NCBI GenBank assembly: GCA_964655525.1
Contig: CAZZNE010000003.1
Coordinates: 1 to 64,000, forward strand
Length of the DNA stretch: 64,000 bases
DNA from: DLAJ01 sp964655525
Lineage (GTDB): Bacteria; Bacillota; Clostridia; Lachnospirales; Lachnospiraceae
Direction: 5' to 3'
The notes below the pieces were generated by a model, which did no database searches, was not told the origin of the DNA, and was given only the letters and a program-made list of their open reading frames with translations. A program made the position numbers and the translations under genes. This document shows positions 34,298-42,820 of this stretch, piece by piece. The stretch's first letter is position 1; each line of letters starts with the position of its first letter.

Positions 34298-35986
34298 ATG
34301 TTACTGAGTTTACATGTGAAAAATCTTGCCCTCATTGATGAGGCGGAAATCGAATTTGCCAAAGGCTTGAATATTTTGAGCGGTGAGACGGGCGCGGGAA
34401 AATCCATACTGCTCGGCTCCATCAATCTGGCTCTGGGGGCAAAAGCGGACAAGGACTGCATCAGAAGCGGGGAGGAACAGGCAGTCATCGAAATGGTATT
34501 CCAGCTTGAGAACGATGCGCAGCGTCGCCGCTTGGAAGAATTGGAGCTGACGGCGGAGGACGACGATATTGTGATCGTACAGCGGCGGATCTCAGAGAAG
34601 CGCTCTGTCTGTAAGGTCTGCGGGGAGACCGTGACGGCAAAGCAACTTGCACAGCTTGCCGAGGTATTGCTGCATATTCATGGTCAGAGGGATAATCAGC
34701 TTTTGCTTCATGAAAAAGAACAGCGGGCGTACCTTGACGGCTATGCGGGAGCAGAGATGCAGAGCCTGTCAGAGCAGGTGCGGGAAGCATACCGGACCTA
34801 TTGCACATGCAGGGAAGAAGAACTTCAGGTACGGGAAAAAGAGAATGCGGGCGAGCGGGAGATCTCGTTGGCGCAGTTTGAGGTTTCCGAGATCGAACAG
34901 GCTTCGCTTACCGAAGGGGAGGATGAAGAATTAGAGCATCGTTATCATAAAATGCTGAACGGTAAAAAAATCATGGAGCATGTGCAGCGCGTATACGGCA
35001 TGACGGGGGACAGCGATTCCCAGAGTGCAAGCATGCTCATCGGCGCGGCGGCAATGGAAATGAGAAGTGTAGCGGCATTGGATGAAGAGGCGTCCGGCTT
35101 AGAGGAACAGCTTGTGAATATTGACTCGCTGCTCAGTGATTTTAACAGAGAGCTTTCCGTTTATATTTCCGATATGGAATTTGATGAGCGGGAGTTTCAG
35201 GAAGTGGAGACGCGCCTTGATCTGATCAATCATTTGAAAAGTAAATATCACGTTGACTCAATCGGTCAGATACAGGCATATTTTGAGAAGCAGCGGGCGT
35301 ATTTGGAGCAGATGAGTGATTTTGACGCATATAAGAAGCGCGTACGGGAAAAACTGGTGCAGTCGGAGAAAGAGCTGCGCGCGCTTTGCGAGCAGGTGTC
35401 CGCTCTGCGTAAAAAAACGGCGGAGAAGCTTGCAAAGGAGCTGAGTATCGCGCTTCAGGATCTGAATTTTCTGAAAGCAGGCGTGCAGATTGACGTAGTG
35501 CCGGATGAGGAGCATTATACCGTTGACGGATATGACCGGGTGACCTTTATGCTGTCTTTAAATCCGGGAGAGCCGTATAAGCCGCTTTCTTCGGTGGCAA
35601 GCGGCGGTGAGCTTTCGAGGATCATGCTTGCCTTAAAAACGCTGAAAGCGGATAAGGAGGGCATTGACGCCATGATCTTTGATGAGATTGACGCCGGTAT
35701 CAGCGGCAAAACGGCGTGGCTTGTATCAGAGAAACTCGGCGCGCTTGCAAAGAACAGTCAGGTCATTTGTATCACGCACCTTCCGCAGATCGCGGCGATG
35801 GCAGATACCCATTTTGTCATTGCCAAAGAGACGAAGGAGGGAAGAACCGCAACGCGCATTCATCCGGTTAAGGAGCAGGCGCTCTTAGAAGAACTGGCAA
35901 GAATGCTCGGCGGCGATCAGATCACGGAGGCGGCGCTTACCAACGCCGCGGAGATGAAGCGGATGGCGCAGGAGGTCAAGCAGTAA
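34298..35986 (+). CDS. recN: DNA repair ATPase RecN
   Basis: A 562-residue SMC-like protein. It has an N-terminal ATPase half with Walker A (LSGETGAGKSILLGS), a long coiled coil (about 155-370) and a C-terminal half with signature SSVASGGELSRIMLAL and Walker B MIFDEIDAGISG. It gathers broken DNA ends before recombination. A GGGAG site precedes the start. No LexA box is evident upstream here. Confidence 0.97.
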   Translation: MLLSLHVKNLALIDEAEIEFAKGLNILSGETGAGKSILLGSINLALGAKADKDCIRSGEEQAVIEMVFQLENDAQRRRLEELELTAEDDDIVIVQRRISEKRSVCKVCGETVTAKQLAQLAEVLLHIHGQRDNQLLLHEKEQRAYLDGYAGAEMQSLSEQVREAYRTYCTCREEELQVREKENAGEREISLAQFEVSEIEQASLTEGEDEELEHRYHKMLNGKKIMEHVQRVYGMTGDSDSQSASMLIGAAAMEMRSVAALDEEASGLEEQLVNIDSLLSDFNRELSVYISDMEFDEREFQEVETRLDLINHLKSKYHVDSIGQIQAYFEKQRAYLEQMSDFDAYKKRVREKLVQSEKELRALCEQVSALRKKTAEKLAKELSIALQDLNFLKAGVQIDVVPDEEHYTVDGYDRVTFMLSLNPGEPYKPLSSVASGGELSRIMLALKTLKADKEGIDAMIFDEIDAGISGKTAWLVSEKLGALAKNSQVICITHLPQIAAMADTHFVIAKETKEGRTATRIHPVKEQALLEELARMLGGDQITEAALTNAAEMKRMAQEVKQ

Positions 35987-36037
35987 GAAAAACGTTGTTT
36001 TTCAGAAATATTTGCCATCAAAAAATAGAAACTGTAT

Positions 36038-36066
36038 CCATAAAATAAAAATAACGCTACATACTA
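36038..36066 (+). promoter_or_regulatory. Sigma-G/F-like promoter of spoIVB
   Basis: CCATA (36038-36042), 17-base spacer, CATACTA (36060-36066). The -10 matches the sigma-G/F pattern CATnnTA exactly; the -35 differs from GHATA by one base. spoIVB is a known forespore (sigma-G) gene. The start point would fall inside the first arm of the recN terminator that follows. Confidence 0.55.
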
Positions 36067-36094
36067 AGAGAGACTTATGAGTCTCTCTTTTTTT
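36067..36094 (+). terminator. Rho-independent terminator of recN
   Basis: AGAGAGACT pairs perfectly with AGTCTCTCT around TATG, followed by six more T. Transcripts starting from the promoter just before it would lack part of the first arm. Confidence 0.92.
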
Positions 36095-36195
36095 GCGCGA
36101 TGTTCTTTGCGGCGAGCAACGCGGGCATGATATGCGAAGCATTTCAAGTCTGCGTAAGAAATAGAAACGAGAGTCAGAAAGGCTTAGGTAGTAAC

Positions 36196-37677
36196 ATGGA
36201 AATGACTAGTGCGGTCAATGAAAAACACCGGAGATCCTACCGTATATTTTTATGGATGATCTTATTTTTTTCAGTGGGAACCATCTGCGCAATCCTGCTC
36301 GTGGATATTTATCAGACGGTGCCGGATACGATATATTTAAAGGCAGGTGAGGAGTCGGAAATTTCTTTTAACGTTCCGTTGTCCGGAGAAATCATTATGA
36401 CGACAGGCCAAAACAGACGCGCGCGTGAGGTCATACAGGAGCTCGACGGACAGGAAAACGCAGCGGGAACGGCGCGCTCAGGTGGCGTGAACGAAGAGCT
36501 GATCAGTGATACATCGGGGAGCGGCGTAGCGGACTCAGGCGGCTTGGCAGGAAGCGGCTGGGATGACGGAGAACAGCCGCTTGGCGATGCGGCAGAGAGC
36601 AGCGAAACGGATGCGGAAAGTATCATCGGCCGTATGCCGGTCAATCTGTCTGCAAATGTGACCTTTGTTGCAAATGCGGAAAACAGCTACCGCGCGGAGT
36701 TGAAGCTGTTCGGAATTATTCCGTTTAAGACGGTGCAGATTGAGGTCATTGATGAGTCCATGGTATATCCTGCCGGACTGCCGATCGGCATTTATGTCAA
36801 AATTCCCGGCGTTTTGGTGATCGGTACGAGCAATTTCATTGATGAGCAGGGAAATGTTGTGATGCCGGCCGAACATGTGCTGCGGGTGGGGGATTATATC
36901 CTGACGGTAAACGGGACGCCCGTAACCGGTAAAAGTGATTTTGTTTCTCGGGTGGCGCAGTCGAACGGCGAGGTCATGGTCATGACGATCGAGCGCGGCG
37001 ACGAGCAGTTTGACGTGGCGGTGCGCCCGGTGCGCAATCAGGACAAGGAGTACAAGATCGGCATATGGATCAAGGACAGCGCGCAGGGCATTGGCACGCT
37101 GACGTATGTGGATGCGAACGGGGAATTTGGCGCGCTCGGTCACGGCGTTAGCGATAGCGATATCGGCGTGATGCTCGAGCTTGGCGAAGGAGCGCTTTAT
37201 CGCACGGATATTATCGGCATTACAAAAGGAAAAAGAGGAGTTCCAGGAGAACTGACGGGGATTATCCGTTACACGGACAGCAACCGTCTCGGCACCGTGA
37301 CGGAAAACACTTCTGCGGGGATTCACGGCGAGGTGAATGCCAAACTCATGGAGCAGATCGATTCCACCCCGGTTGAGATTGGCTTAAAGCAGGACGTCGA
37401 CGTCGGACCCGCGCAAATATATTGTAATATTGATGGAACGGCAAAATATTACGATATAGAGATCATTGGTCTGGATTATGATAGTCAGAACGTGAATAAG
37501 GGCATCACCATTCAAGTGACGGACAGAAGGCTGATCGCCCTGACGGGCGGTATTGTGCAGGGCATGAGCGGCAGTCCGATCATCCAGAACGGCAGGCTTG
37601 TCGGCGCGGTAACGCATGTACTTGTCAATGATTCCACACGGGGATACGGGATCTTTATTGAGGAGATGCTGAAGTAA
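36196..37677 (+). CDS. spoIVB: SpoIVB serine peptidase
   Basis: A 493-residue membrane-anchored protease. It has an N-terminal helix (IFLWMILFFSVGTICAILLV), a Gly/Ser/Glu-rich insert (about 85-145), a PDZ domain (IDEQGNVVMPAEHVLRVGDY) and an S55 peptidase domain with the histidine in FGALGHGVSD and the serine in VQGMSGSPI. In B. subtilis, SpoIVB from the forespore cleaves SpoIVFA to start pro-sigma-K processing. It is longer than the ~425-residue B. subtilis protein because of the insert. ATG 36196 is preferred over upstream starts. In most Clostridia spo0A follows directly; here 5.2 kb intervene. Confidence 0.94.
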   Translation: MEMTSAVNEKHRRSYRIFLWMILFFSVGTICAILLVDIYQTVPDTIYLKAGEESEISFNVPLSGEIIMTTGQNRRAREVIQELDGQENAAGTARSGGVNEELISDTSGSGVADSGGLAGSGWDDGEQPLGDAAESSETDAESIIGRMPVNLSANVTFVANAENSYRAELKLFGIIPFKTVQIEVIDESMVYPAGLPIGIYVKIPGVLVIGTSNFIDEQGNVVMPAEHVLRVGDYILTVNGTPVTGKSDFVSRVAQSNGEVMVMTIERGDEQFDVAVRPVRNQDKEYKIGIWIKDSAQGIGTLTYVDANGEFGALGHGVSDSDIGVMLELGEGALYRTDIIGITKGKRGVPGELTGIIRYTDSNRLGTVTENTSAGIHGEVNAKLMEQIDSTPVEIGLKQDVDVGPAQIYCNIDGTAKYYDIEIIGLDYDSQNVNKGITIQVTDRRLIALTGGIVQGMSGSPIIQNGRLVGAVTHVLVNDSTRGYGIFIEEMLK

Positions 37678-37716
37678 CAGGGATGGGCGCTTTATATCGT
37701 TTCTGTTTGCCGGATA

Positions 37717-38067
37717 CTAACGGGATACCTGAGTCGAATTGTTTTTCATTGACTGATAGGAATTTCCCCAAGTTTCCATGGCATTCAGAATCGGGCGCAT
37801 GGTCTCACCTAATTCTGAAAGGGCATATTCCACTCTTGGCGGTACTTCTGCATACACAGTGCGGGTGATCAGCCCATCCGCTTCCATAGAACGCAGGCTG
37901 TCGGTCAGCACCTTTTGACTGATACCGTCCAAATCTTTATGCAATTCATTAAAGCGCCACGGCCGGACAAGAAGATTCCGGATGATCAATAGCTTCCATT
38001 TATTTCCGATTAGCTGGACAGTTGTAGCTACCGGGCATTCAGGCTGCAATTCGGCTTTTGTTTTCAT
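37717..38067 (-). CDS. HxlR-family transcriptional regulator, divergent from the ACGX operon
   Basis: A 116-residue winged-helix protein. It has CPVATTVQLIGNKWKLLII with the conserved N-terminal cysteine, then WRFNELHKDLDGISQKVLTD, LRSMEADGLITRTVY and PPRVEYALSELGETM. YodB/HypR-type members sense disulfide or electrophile stress through this cysteine. A TGGAGG site precedes the start. Its own promoter carries a palindrome just after the -10 box. It probably regulates itself and the divergent peptide operon. Confidence 0.92.
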   Translation of the reverse strand: MKTKAELQPECPVATTVQLIGNKWKLLIIRNLLVRPWRFNELHKDLDGISQKVLTDSLRSMEADGLITRTVYAEVPPRVEYALSELGETMRPILNAMETWGNSYQSMKNNSTQVSR

Positions 38068-38097
38068 GTGAAACCTCCATTACTTCAAAAAAGAATG

Positions 38098-38108
38098 TTA
38101 CACTGTAA
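38098..38108. promoter_or_regulatory. Palindromic operator TTACACTGTAA
   Basis: A perfect 11-base inverted repeat next to the HxlR gene's -10 box, the position of an autorepressor site. HxlR proteins usually bind such short A/T-ended palindromes. Confidence 0.45.
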
Positions 38109-38136
38109 TCATACTATAACATCCCTCAAAATGCAA
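38108..38136 (-). promoter_or_regulatory. Sigma-A promoter of the HxlR gene
   Basis: Minus strand: TTGCAT (38131-38136), 17-base spacer, TATGAT (38108-38113). The palindrome at 38098-38108 touches the -10 box. Confidence 0.65.
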
Positions 38137-38231
38137 TAGGCGGAAAAATCCATATCATTGTCGGAACCGGGAAACAGCGTAAAATTCCAAAGGTTACAAA
38201 AATGTGCGTATCCCCATAAAATAGTGCGTAC

Positions 38232-38259
38232 TTGTCGAACAGAAAAATAGCGGTATGAT
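38232..38259 (+). promoter_or_regulatory. Promoter of the ACGX operon with overlapping Spo0A-box heptamer
   Basis: TTGTCG (38232-38237), 16-base spacer, TATGAT (38254-38259). TGTCGAA, the Spo0A-box core, lies at 38233-38239 across the -35. One exact heptamer is expected about every 16 kb per strand, so the box alone could be chance; its position makes it notable. Confidence 0.5.
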
Positions 38260-38307
38260 TCTTTTTAAGGGGAAAAACTCCCTAAATAGGGTAAGGAGGA
38301 CTTTTTC

Positions 38308-38520
38308 ATGGCACTTACGAATCTTGCTGGATGGACTGAGGAAAATACTGCATCCGCTTGTGGAGCTTCTTGTGGGGCTTCTGACAAGCCGGCTGAGACA
38401 CCTGCAGCCTGCGGTGCCGGCGACAAGCCTGCGGAGGCTCCTGCAGCCTGCGGCGCTGGTGACAAGCCGGAGGAAAAGCCTGCGGCCTGCGGCTCTGCCT
38501 GTGGTGCTGGCGACAAGTAA
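38308..38520 (+). CDS. ACGX-repeat Cys-rich peptide (probable RiPP precursor)
   Basis: A 70-residue peptide. The leader part is about residues 1-16 (MALTNLAGWTEEN). The core is built of a 13-residue unit of the form PAACGAGDKPAEA, with six cysteines at 18, 22, 35, 48, 61 and 65; their spacing 4-13-13-13-4 is symmetrical. Every cysteine is followed by Gly (ACGA, SCGA, ACGS). From memory, ACGX-repeat peptides beside a radical SAM/SPASM enzyme are a recognised system of unknown product. AAGGAGG precedes ATG 38308. It lies 100 bases before the radical SAM gene. No export signal is seen. A metal-binding repeat peptide without modification is an alternative. Confidence 0.85.
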   Translation: MALTNLAGWTEENTASACGASCGASDKPAETPAACGAGDKPAEAPAACGAGDKPEEKPAACGSACGAGDK

Positions 38521-38620
38521 TCAACTGCCATCCCAAAAGATGTTTCCGGTGAGAATGCGCTTGCCGGGAACATTCGAATGTTACTCGGTATAACCGATTT
38601 CAGATAAAGCGAGGATTAGC

Positions 38621-39676
38621 ATGAAACAATATTTTTCTGGAGCGAAGCAATACTTCGCTTTTCAATGGCATATCACAGATGAGTGTGACCAACGATGCAG
38701 ACATTGTTACATATTTTCAGAGGATAACTGCAAAAAAACGGATGCTATGACATGGGCGCAGATGCAGGATACTTTCTATAATTGTCTGGACTTCTGCGAA
38801 ATGTATCACCGTCTGCCATACTTTTATATTACGGGCGGAGATCCGATTCTGCATCCGGATTTTTGGAAACTGCTTGCGCTTTTGAAAACGCATGAGATTC
38901 CGTTTACGATTCTCGGAAATCCATTCCACCTAAACGATGAAGTGTGTCAAAAGCTAAAGGAATACGGCTGCCAAAAATATCAGCTTTCCCTTGATGGAAT
39001 GCGGGAAACGCACGATTGGTTTCGGAAACCGGGCTCCTTTGACACGACATTAGAAAAAATTGCCTGTATCAAAAAAGCAGGAATCCGAAGCGTGGTCATG
39101 ACAACTGTTTCCGGCAAAAACATTGAGGAAATTCCCGCCGTCATTGACACGGTGGCTGCCCATAAAGTAGATGTGTTTGCTTTTGCACGTTATTGTCCGA
39201 CCAGTGAGGAAAAGGATACAGGGATAGCGCCGCTGCGTTACCGGGAACTGCTCGCAGCCTGTGATAAAAAATTCAAAGAGCTGGAAGCGGCAGGCTGCGA
39301 AACCTATTTCAATAAAAAGGATCATCTTTGGACGCTGTATGAGTATGAAACAGGGGCGTTTCAAATTCCCGAAACTGCTCAGGCGGGTATGATCTACGGT
39401 GGCTGTAACTGCGGGAACTGCCATTTGACAATCCTGCCGACAGGTGATATTTATGCCTGCCGCCGGGTACAAAACAGCCGCGTGGCAAATGTGTTTGAGG
39501 ACAGGCTCGCCGATGTCTGGGTCTGTGAAATGGAAGCTTATCGGGAATATGACAAATTTAAGAAATGCAGCAAATGTGAATTGAAGGCATGGTGCCGGGG
39601 CTGTCCGGCTGTTGCCTGCGGAACCTATGGGGATTTTTATGACGCTGATCCACAATGCTGGAAGGAGGTTGAATGA
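38621..39676 (+). CDS. Radical SAM/SPASM peptide-modifying enzyme of the ACGX type
   Basis: A 351-residue enzyme. The radical SAM cluster motif is C22-x3-C26-x2-C29 (ECDQRCRHCY), followed by 'FYITGGDPILHPDFW', a G-G-D/E SAM-binding motif. The C-terminal SPASM-type domain is rich in cysteine: GGCNCGNCHLTILPTGDIYAC, then CSKCELKAWCRGCPAVACG. SPASM enzymes bind one or two extra iron-sulfur clusters and often form thioether, carbon-carbon or epimerised products on peptides. It follows the repeat peptide and overlaps the nitroreductase by one base, so the three form one operon. The chemistry on the peptide is unknown. Confidence 0.9.
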   Translation: MKQYFSGAKQYFAFQWHITDECDQRCRHCYIFSEDNCKKTDAMTWAQMQDTFYNCLDFCEMYHRLPYFYITGGDPILHPDFWKLLALLKTHEIPFTILGNPFHLNDEVCQKLKEYGCQKYQLSLDGMRETHDWFRKPGSFDTTLEKIACIKKAGIRSVVMTTVSGKNIEEIPAVIDTVAAHKVDVFAFARYCPTSEEKDTGIAPLRYRELLAACDKKFKELEAAGCETYFNKKDHLWTLYEYETGAFQIPETAQAGMIYGGCNCGNCHLTILPTGDIYACRRVQNSRVANVFEDRLADVWVCEMEAYREYDKFKKCSKCELKAWCRGCPAVACGTYGDFYDADPQCWKEVE

Positions 39677-40254
39677 TGGAACTTTTAGAATTGATAAAAC
39701 ACCGTCGCTCTATTCGCAAATATCAGGATAAACAGATCCCAAGATCAGACTTGGAAAAAATCATAGAAGCCGGAACGTATGCACCAAATGCCGGAGGCGG
39801 TCAACGCAGTATCATTGTGGGCATCCATGATCAGGCGTTGGTGGAGAAAATCGGCAGGTTAAATCTGGCTCGATTTGACAGGAGCAGACTGGCAGGCAGC
39901 TATGTTTCTAAAGAACAGCCCAGCGTCATTGATGATCCGAATATGAAGAGCGGTTTTTACGGCGCTCCAACGGTCTGTATTGTTTTCGCACAGAAGGATT
40001 TTCTTTACAGTATTCCCGACGCCTTTTGCTGTGCAGAAAACATGGTGCTGATGGCATCGGAGATTGGAATTTCCTCTTGTATTATCGCAAGGGGCGAGGA
40101 AACCTTTGACAATGAAATAGGCGAAGCGCTCCTGCAGAAATGGGTGATTCCCTCAAATTATATTGCCCGCTGCTTTGTTCTTTTGGGATATTGTGATGGA
40201 GAATATCCGCAGGCAAAACCGAGGAAGGAAAACCGAAGCAAGATCATTGAATAA
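39676..40254 (+). CDS. Nitroreductase family flavoprotein
   Basis: A 192-residue FMN enzyme: 'LIKHRRSIRKYQDKQIPRSD' at the N-terminus (the R-R-S-I-R flavin-phosphate motif), 'GTYAPNAGGGQ' and a C-terminal 'FVLLGYCDGEYPQAKPRKE'. ATG 39676 overlaps the radical SAM stop (TGATG) and lies seven bases after AAGGAGG, so it is translationally coupled. Family members reduce nitro groups or quinones, or oxidise peptide rings (as in thiazole/oxazole peptides). In B. subtilis the HxlR regulator HypR controls nitroreductase HypO under disulfide stress; the HxlR gene here suggests similar logic. It might instead act on the peptide. Confidence 0.9.
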   Translation: MELLELIKHRRSIRKYQDKQIPRSDLEKIIEAGTYAPNAGGGQRSIIVGIHDQALVEKIGRLNLARFDRSRLAGSYVSKEQPSVIDDPNMKSGFYGAPTVCIVFAQKDFLYSIPDAFCCAENMVLMASEIGISSCIIARGEETFDNEIGEALLQKWVIPSNYIARCFVLLGYCDGEYPQAKPRKENRSKIIE

Positions 40255-40475
40255 AAGCAGACAAATATTTATGTTTCATGTAAACTCTCACGCGACATCA
40301 TCCTGTAAAAAATCACTTACGGGATGGTGTATTTTTTCTTCCTGCCGTGCGATAATGATGTCATGCAGCTGCGACGACATCATGACAACCGTTGCAAAAT
40401 CGCCTTTGGCGGACGGCGTGTGAAAGCCCACGACGGCGGCCTGCGAAAAACGGGAAGTGCGAAAGGAGAACATGA

Positions 40476-41213
40476 ATGAGTTTAGGAAAAAACATACAAT
40501 ATTTGCGGAAGCAAAAGAAGATCACACAGGAAAAGCTGGCGGATGAAATGAGCGTTTCCCGTCAGACGGTATCGAGATGGGAGGCGGACGAGATTGTTCC
40601 CGAATTAAATAATCTTGTCGCATTGAGCGATCTGTTTTCCTGCAAATTAGATACGCTTATCCGGGAGAATCTGACGGATGACAAACATATTTATTCAGAG
40701 ATCACGATCAAAACGGTTAAGGGCTTTCGCATGGCAAGGTATGTGATGGTGACGCCGAATCCGGAGGATGATGTGAACGCCTACATGGAGAATTGGGCAA
40801 AAAGAGCAGGTCTGCTTGAAAGCGCGCCAAACGCCATGCAGATCGGCTGGGATTTTCCGTTTGTTTCCGCCGAATTGCAAAACCGGTTCGGTTTAAGAGG
40901 TTATGTGTCCGCCTATGTGCTGCCGGACGGCTTTACGACCGACTGCCCCGGAGTGGAATATCACGATCAGATTGACGCGGATTACGCGGTGATCACGATA
41001 TACGATCCGTTCGCCGCCGCATTTGAGCGGATCCCGAACGCTTACAAAAAAATCATGGCATATTTGGAGGTAAACGGATTTCAGGAAAAGATGAATGACA
41101 ATATCCTCGCCTGCTTTGAGCATGTATACGAAAAGGACGGCATGACGTGCATGGATGTATACGTTCATGTGGACAGTGTTTCCAAAACGGCAGTGTACAC
41201 GATCTTTTCATAA
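40476..41213 (+). CDS. XRE-type regulator with effector-binding (GyrI-like) domain
   Basis: A 245-residue protein. Residues 1-60 are an XRE helix-turn-helix (LRKQKKITQEKLADEMSVSR followed by QTVSRWEADEIVPELNNL). Residues ~80-245 resemble the AraC effector-binding/GyrI-like small-molecule domain (VKGFRMARYVMVTPNPED; ADYAVITIYDPFAAAF). It probably senses a hydrophobic or cationic small molecule. The gene stands alone in the block between spoIVB and spo0A. GAAAGGAGAAC precedes the start. Confidence 0.85.
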   Translation: MSLGKNIQYLRKQKKITQEKLADEMSVSRQTVSRWEADEIVPELNNLVALSDLFSCKLDTLIRENLTDDKHIYSEITIKTVKGFRMARYVMVTPNPEDDVNAYMENWAKRAGLLESAPNAMQIGWDFPFVSAELQNRFGLRGYVSAYVLPDGFTTDCPGVEYHDQIDADYAVITIYDPFAAAFERIPNAYKKIMAYLEVNGFQEKMNDNILACFEHVYEKDGMTCMDVYVHVDSVSKTAVYTIFS

Positions 41214-41266
41214 GTTTTGCAGATGTAATGCCGGCGCAGTATAAATGATTCCTACCCATTCGAGCA

Positions 41267-41295
41267 TTGTGCCACTGAGGAAAATAGAGTATAAT
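41267..41295 (+). promoter_or_regulatory. Sigma-A promoter of the HAD-hydrolase/kinase operon
   Basis: TTGTGC (41267-41272), 17-base spacer, TATAAT (41290-41295); the HAD start follows 38 bases later. Confidence 0.62.
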
Positions 41296-41332
41296 TGCAT
41301 TGTTGGAAGATCAAAAAGCCGGGGGCATTCGC

Positions 41333-42121
41333 ATGAAAAACTGTCGATTATTATTGTTTGACCTGGATGGTACGCTGCTGCGCAGCGATAAGACAATTTC
41401 AAAACGAACTCTGCATGCGTTACGACAATGCAGACAAAAGGGAATCCTGATCGGTGTGTCCACATCGAGGAGCAGGCAGAATGCGCTTGGCTTTATCGAA
41501 GAGCTGCAGCCGGATGTTTTGATCACGAGCGGCGGCGCATTGGCAGAATATCAGGGAAAATCTCTTTACAGGGCGGAGTTTACGGAAGAAGAGACAAAGG
41601 CGCTGATCGCAAGCGCAAGGCAGATCTGCGGCGCGGACTGTGAGATCACTGTTGACACCATCGACCGGCATTACTGGAATTATAAGATTGACCCAAAGAA
41701 GCAGGATGTGAGCTGGGGGGACAGTGTTTATACGGATTTTGCGGATTTTGAACAATGCGCCCTAAAAATCTGTGTGGAGATACCGGATGACGAACAGGCA
41801 AAGCGATTGCGGGAGCATCTGACGGATTGTGACTGCGCCCGTTTTTCGGACGGTTTTTGGTATAAATTTACGAAACAGTCTGTGACAAAGGAACGGGCGA
41901 TAGCGGAGGTCTGCGGATCCTTAGGAATTCGGAAAGAGGAGATCGCCGCGTTCGGCGACGACTATGCAGACAGCGGCATGCTCGCGTTTTGCGGATGCGG
42001 GATCGCCATGGGAAATGCCGTTCCCGAGATAAAAGAAATCGCGGACATGGTCATCGGCAGTAATGATGAGGACGGGATTGCTGCGTATTTGGAGCAAAAT
42101 GCAAGTTTTCCTGCAAAATGA
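41333..42121 (+). CDS. Cof-type HAD-IIB family hydrolase
   Basis: A 262-residue phosphatase of the HAD superfamily. Motif I is LLLFDLDGTLLRSD, motif II is VSTSR, and the C-terminal metal-binding motif is AFGDDYADSGML with GIAMGNAVPEIKE. Cof-type enzymes dephosphorylate sugar phosphates, flavin nucleotides or pyridoxal phosphate. ATG 41333 follows GGGGGC; an earlier TTG at 41300 has no site. It is followed after 25 bases by a kinase-like gene. Confidence 0.9.
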   Translation: MKNCRLLLFDLDGTLLRSDKTISKRTLHALRQCRQKGILIGVSTSRSRQNALGFIEELQPDVLITSGGALAEYQGKSLYRAEFTEEETKALIASARQICGADCEITVDTIDRHYWNYKIDPKKQDVSWGDSVYTDFADFEQCALKICVEIPDDEQAKRLREHLTDCDCARFSDGFWYKFTKQSVTKERAIAEVCGSLGIRKEEIAAFGDDYADSGMLAFCGCGIAMGNAVPEIKEIADMVIGSNDEDGIAAYLEQNASFPAK

Positions 42122-42146
42122 GGGCGATTGGAAGGAAACGAATATA

Positions 42147-42752
42147 ATGGAATCCATGATCCGAGAAGTGACCAGATCAGTCAACGAACTTGCGGGCAAC
42201 AGAAATTGTGTGGAAAAGCCGATCATCATCGCAATCGACGGCAGGTGCGGTTCGGGAAAGACGACGCTCGCCGCCCGCCTGAAGGAAAAAAACGGCTGGC
42301 GTGTTTTTCATATGGATGATTTCTTTTTAAGACCGGAGCAGCGCACGGAGGAGCGATTTGCAAAGCCGGGCGGCAATGTGGATCACGAGCGGTTTCTTGA
42401 GGAGATTCTTTTGCCCCTGCAAAACGGTGTGCAGACAGTTTTCTACCGCCCGTTTGACTGCCACAGGCAAGATTTTGCAGAGACGGCAGCCATGACCGCG
42501 GGGGCAGTCAATATTGTGGAGGGCTCGTACAGCTGTCATCCTGCGCTTTGGGATGCGTATGATCTGCGCGTGTTTTTAGACGTCACGGAAGCGGAGCAGG
42601 AGCGGCGGATCGTTTTAAGAAACGGCGAAGACAGAGCAAAGATGTTTCAGGAGCGTTGGATTCCGCTTGAGGAGCGCTATTTTGAGGCGTACCGGATCAA
42701 AGAGCGCTGCGAGTTGTGTTTTCGGACGGATGACGGGACGCAGGCAATATGA
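42147..42752 (+). CDS. Uridine kinase-like P-loop protein
   Basis: A 201-residue protein with Walker A IAIDGRCGSGKTTLAARL, 'VFHMDDFFLRPEQRT' (the Asp-rich acceptor loop of the uridine/phosphoribulokinase group) and 'IVEGSYSCHPALWDAYDLRV'. Such small proteins phosphorylate nucleosides or similar small molecules; the substrate is not certain. GGAAGGAAAC precedes ATG 42147. The operon ends with a strong terminator. Confidence 0.85.
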   Translation: MESMIREVTRSVNELAGNRNCVEKPIIIAIDGRCGSGKTTLAARLKEKNGWRVFHMDDFFLRPEQRTEERFAKPGGNVDHERFLEEILLPLQNGVQTVFYRPFDCHRQDFAETAAMTAGAVNIVEGSYSCHPALWDAYDLRVFLDVTEAEQERRIVLRNGEDRAKMFQERWIPLEERYFEAYRIKERCELCFRTDDGTQAI

Positions 42753-42820
42753 TGACAGCCGTGCCTGTGCGCGGGTACGCGCGATGCCTTAATCTTGTCT
42801 GCGTAATCATGACGAAATAT

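Noticed and set aside
40288..40473. Minus-strand 61-codon frame between nitroreductase and XRE gene
   Set aside because: It reads somewhat like protein, but the ATG lies over the XRE gene's own ribosome site and I recognise no family. It may be a gene fragment.
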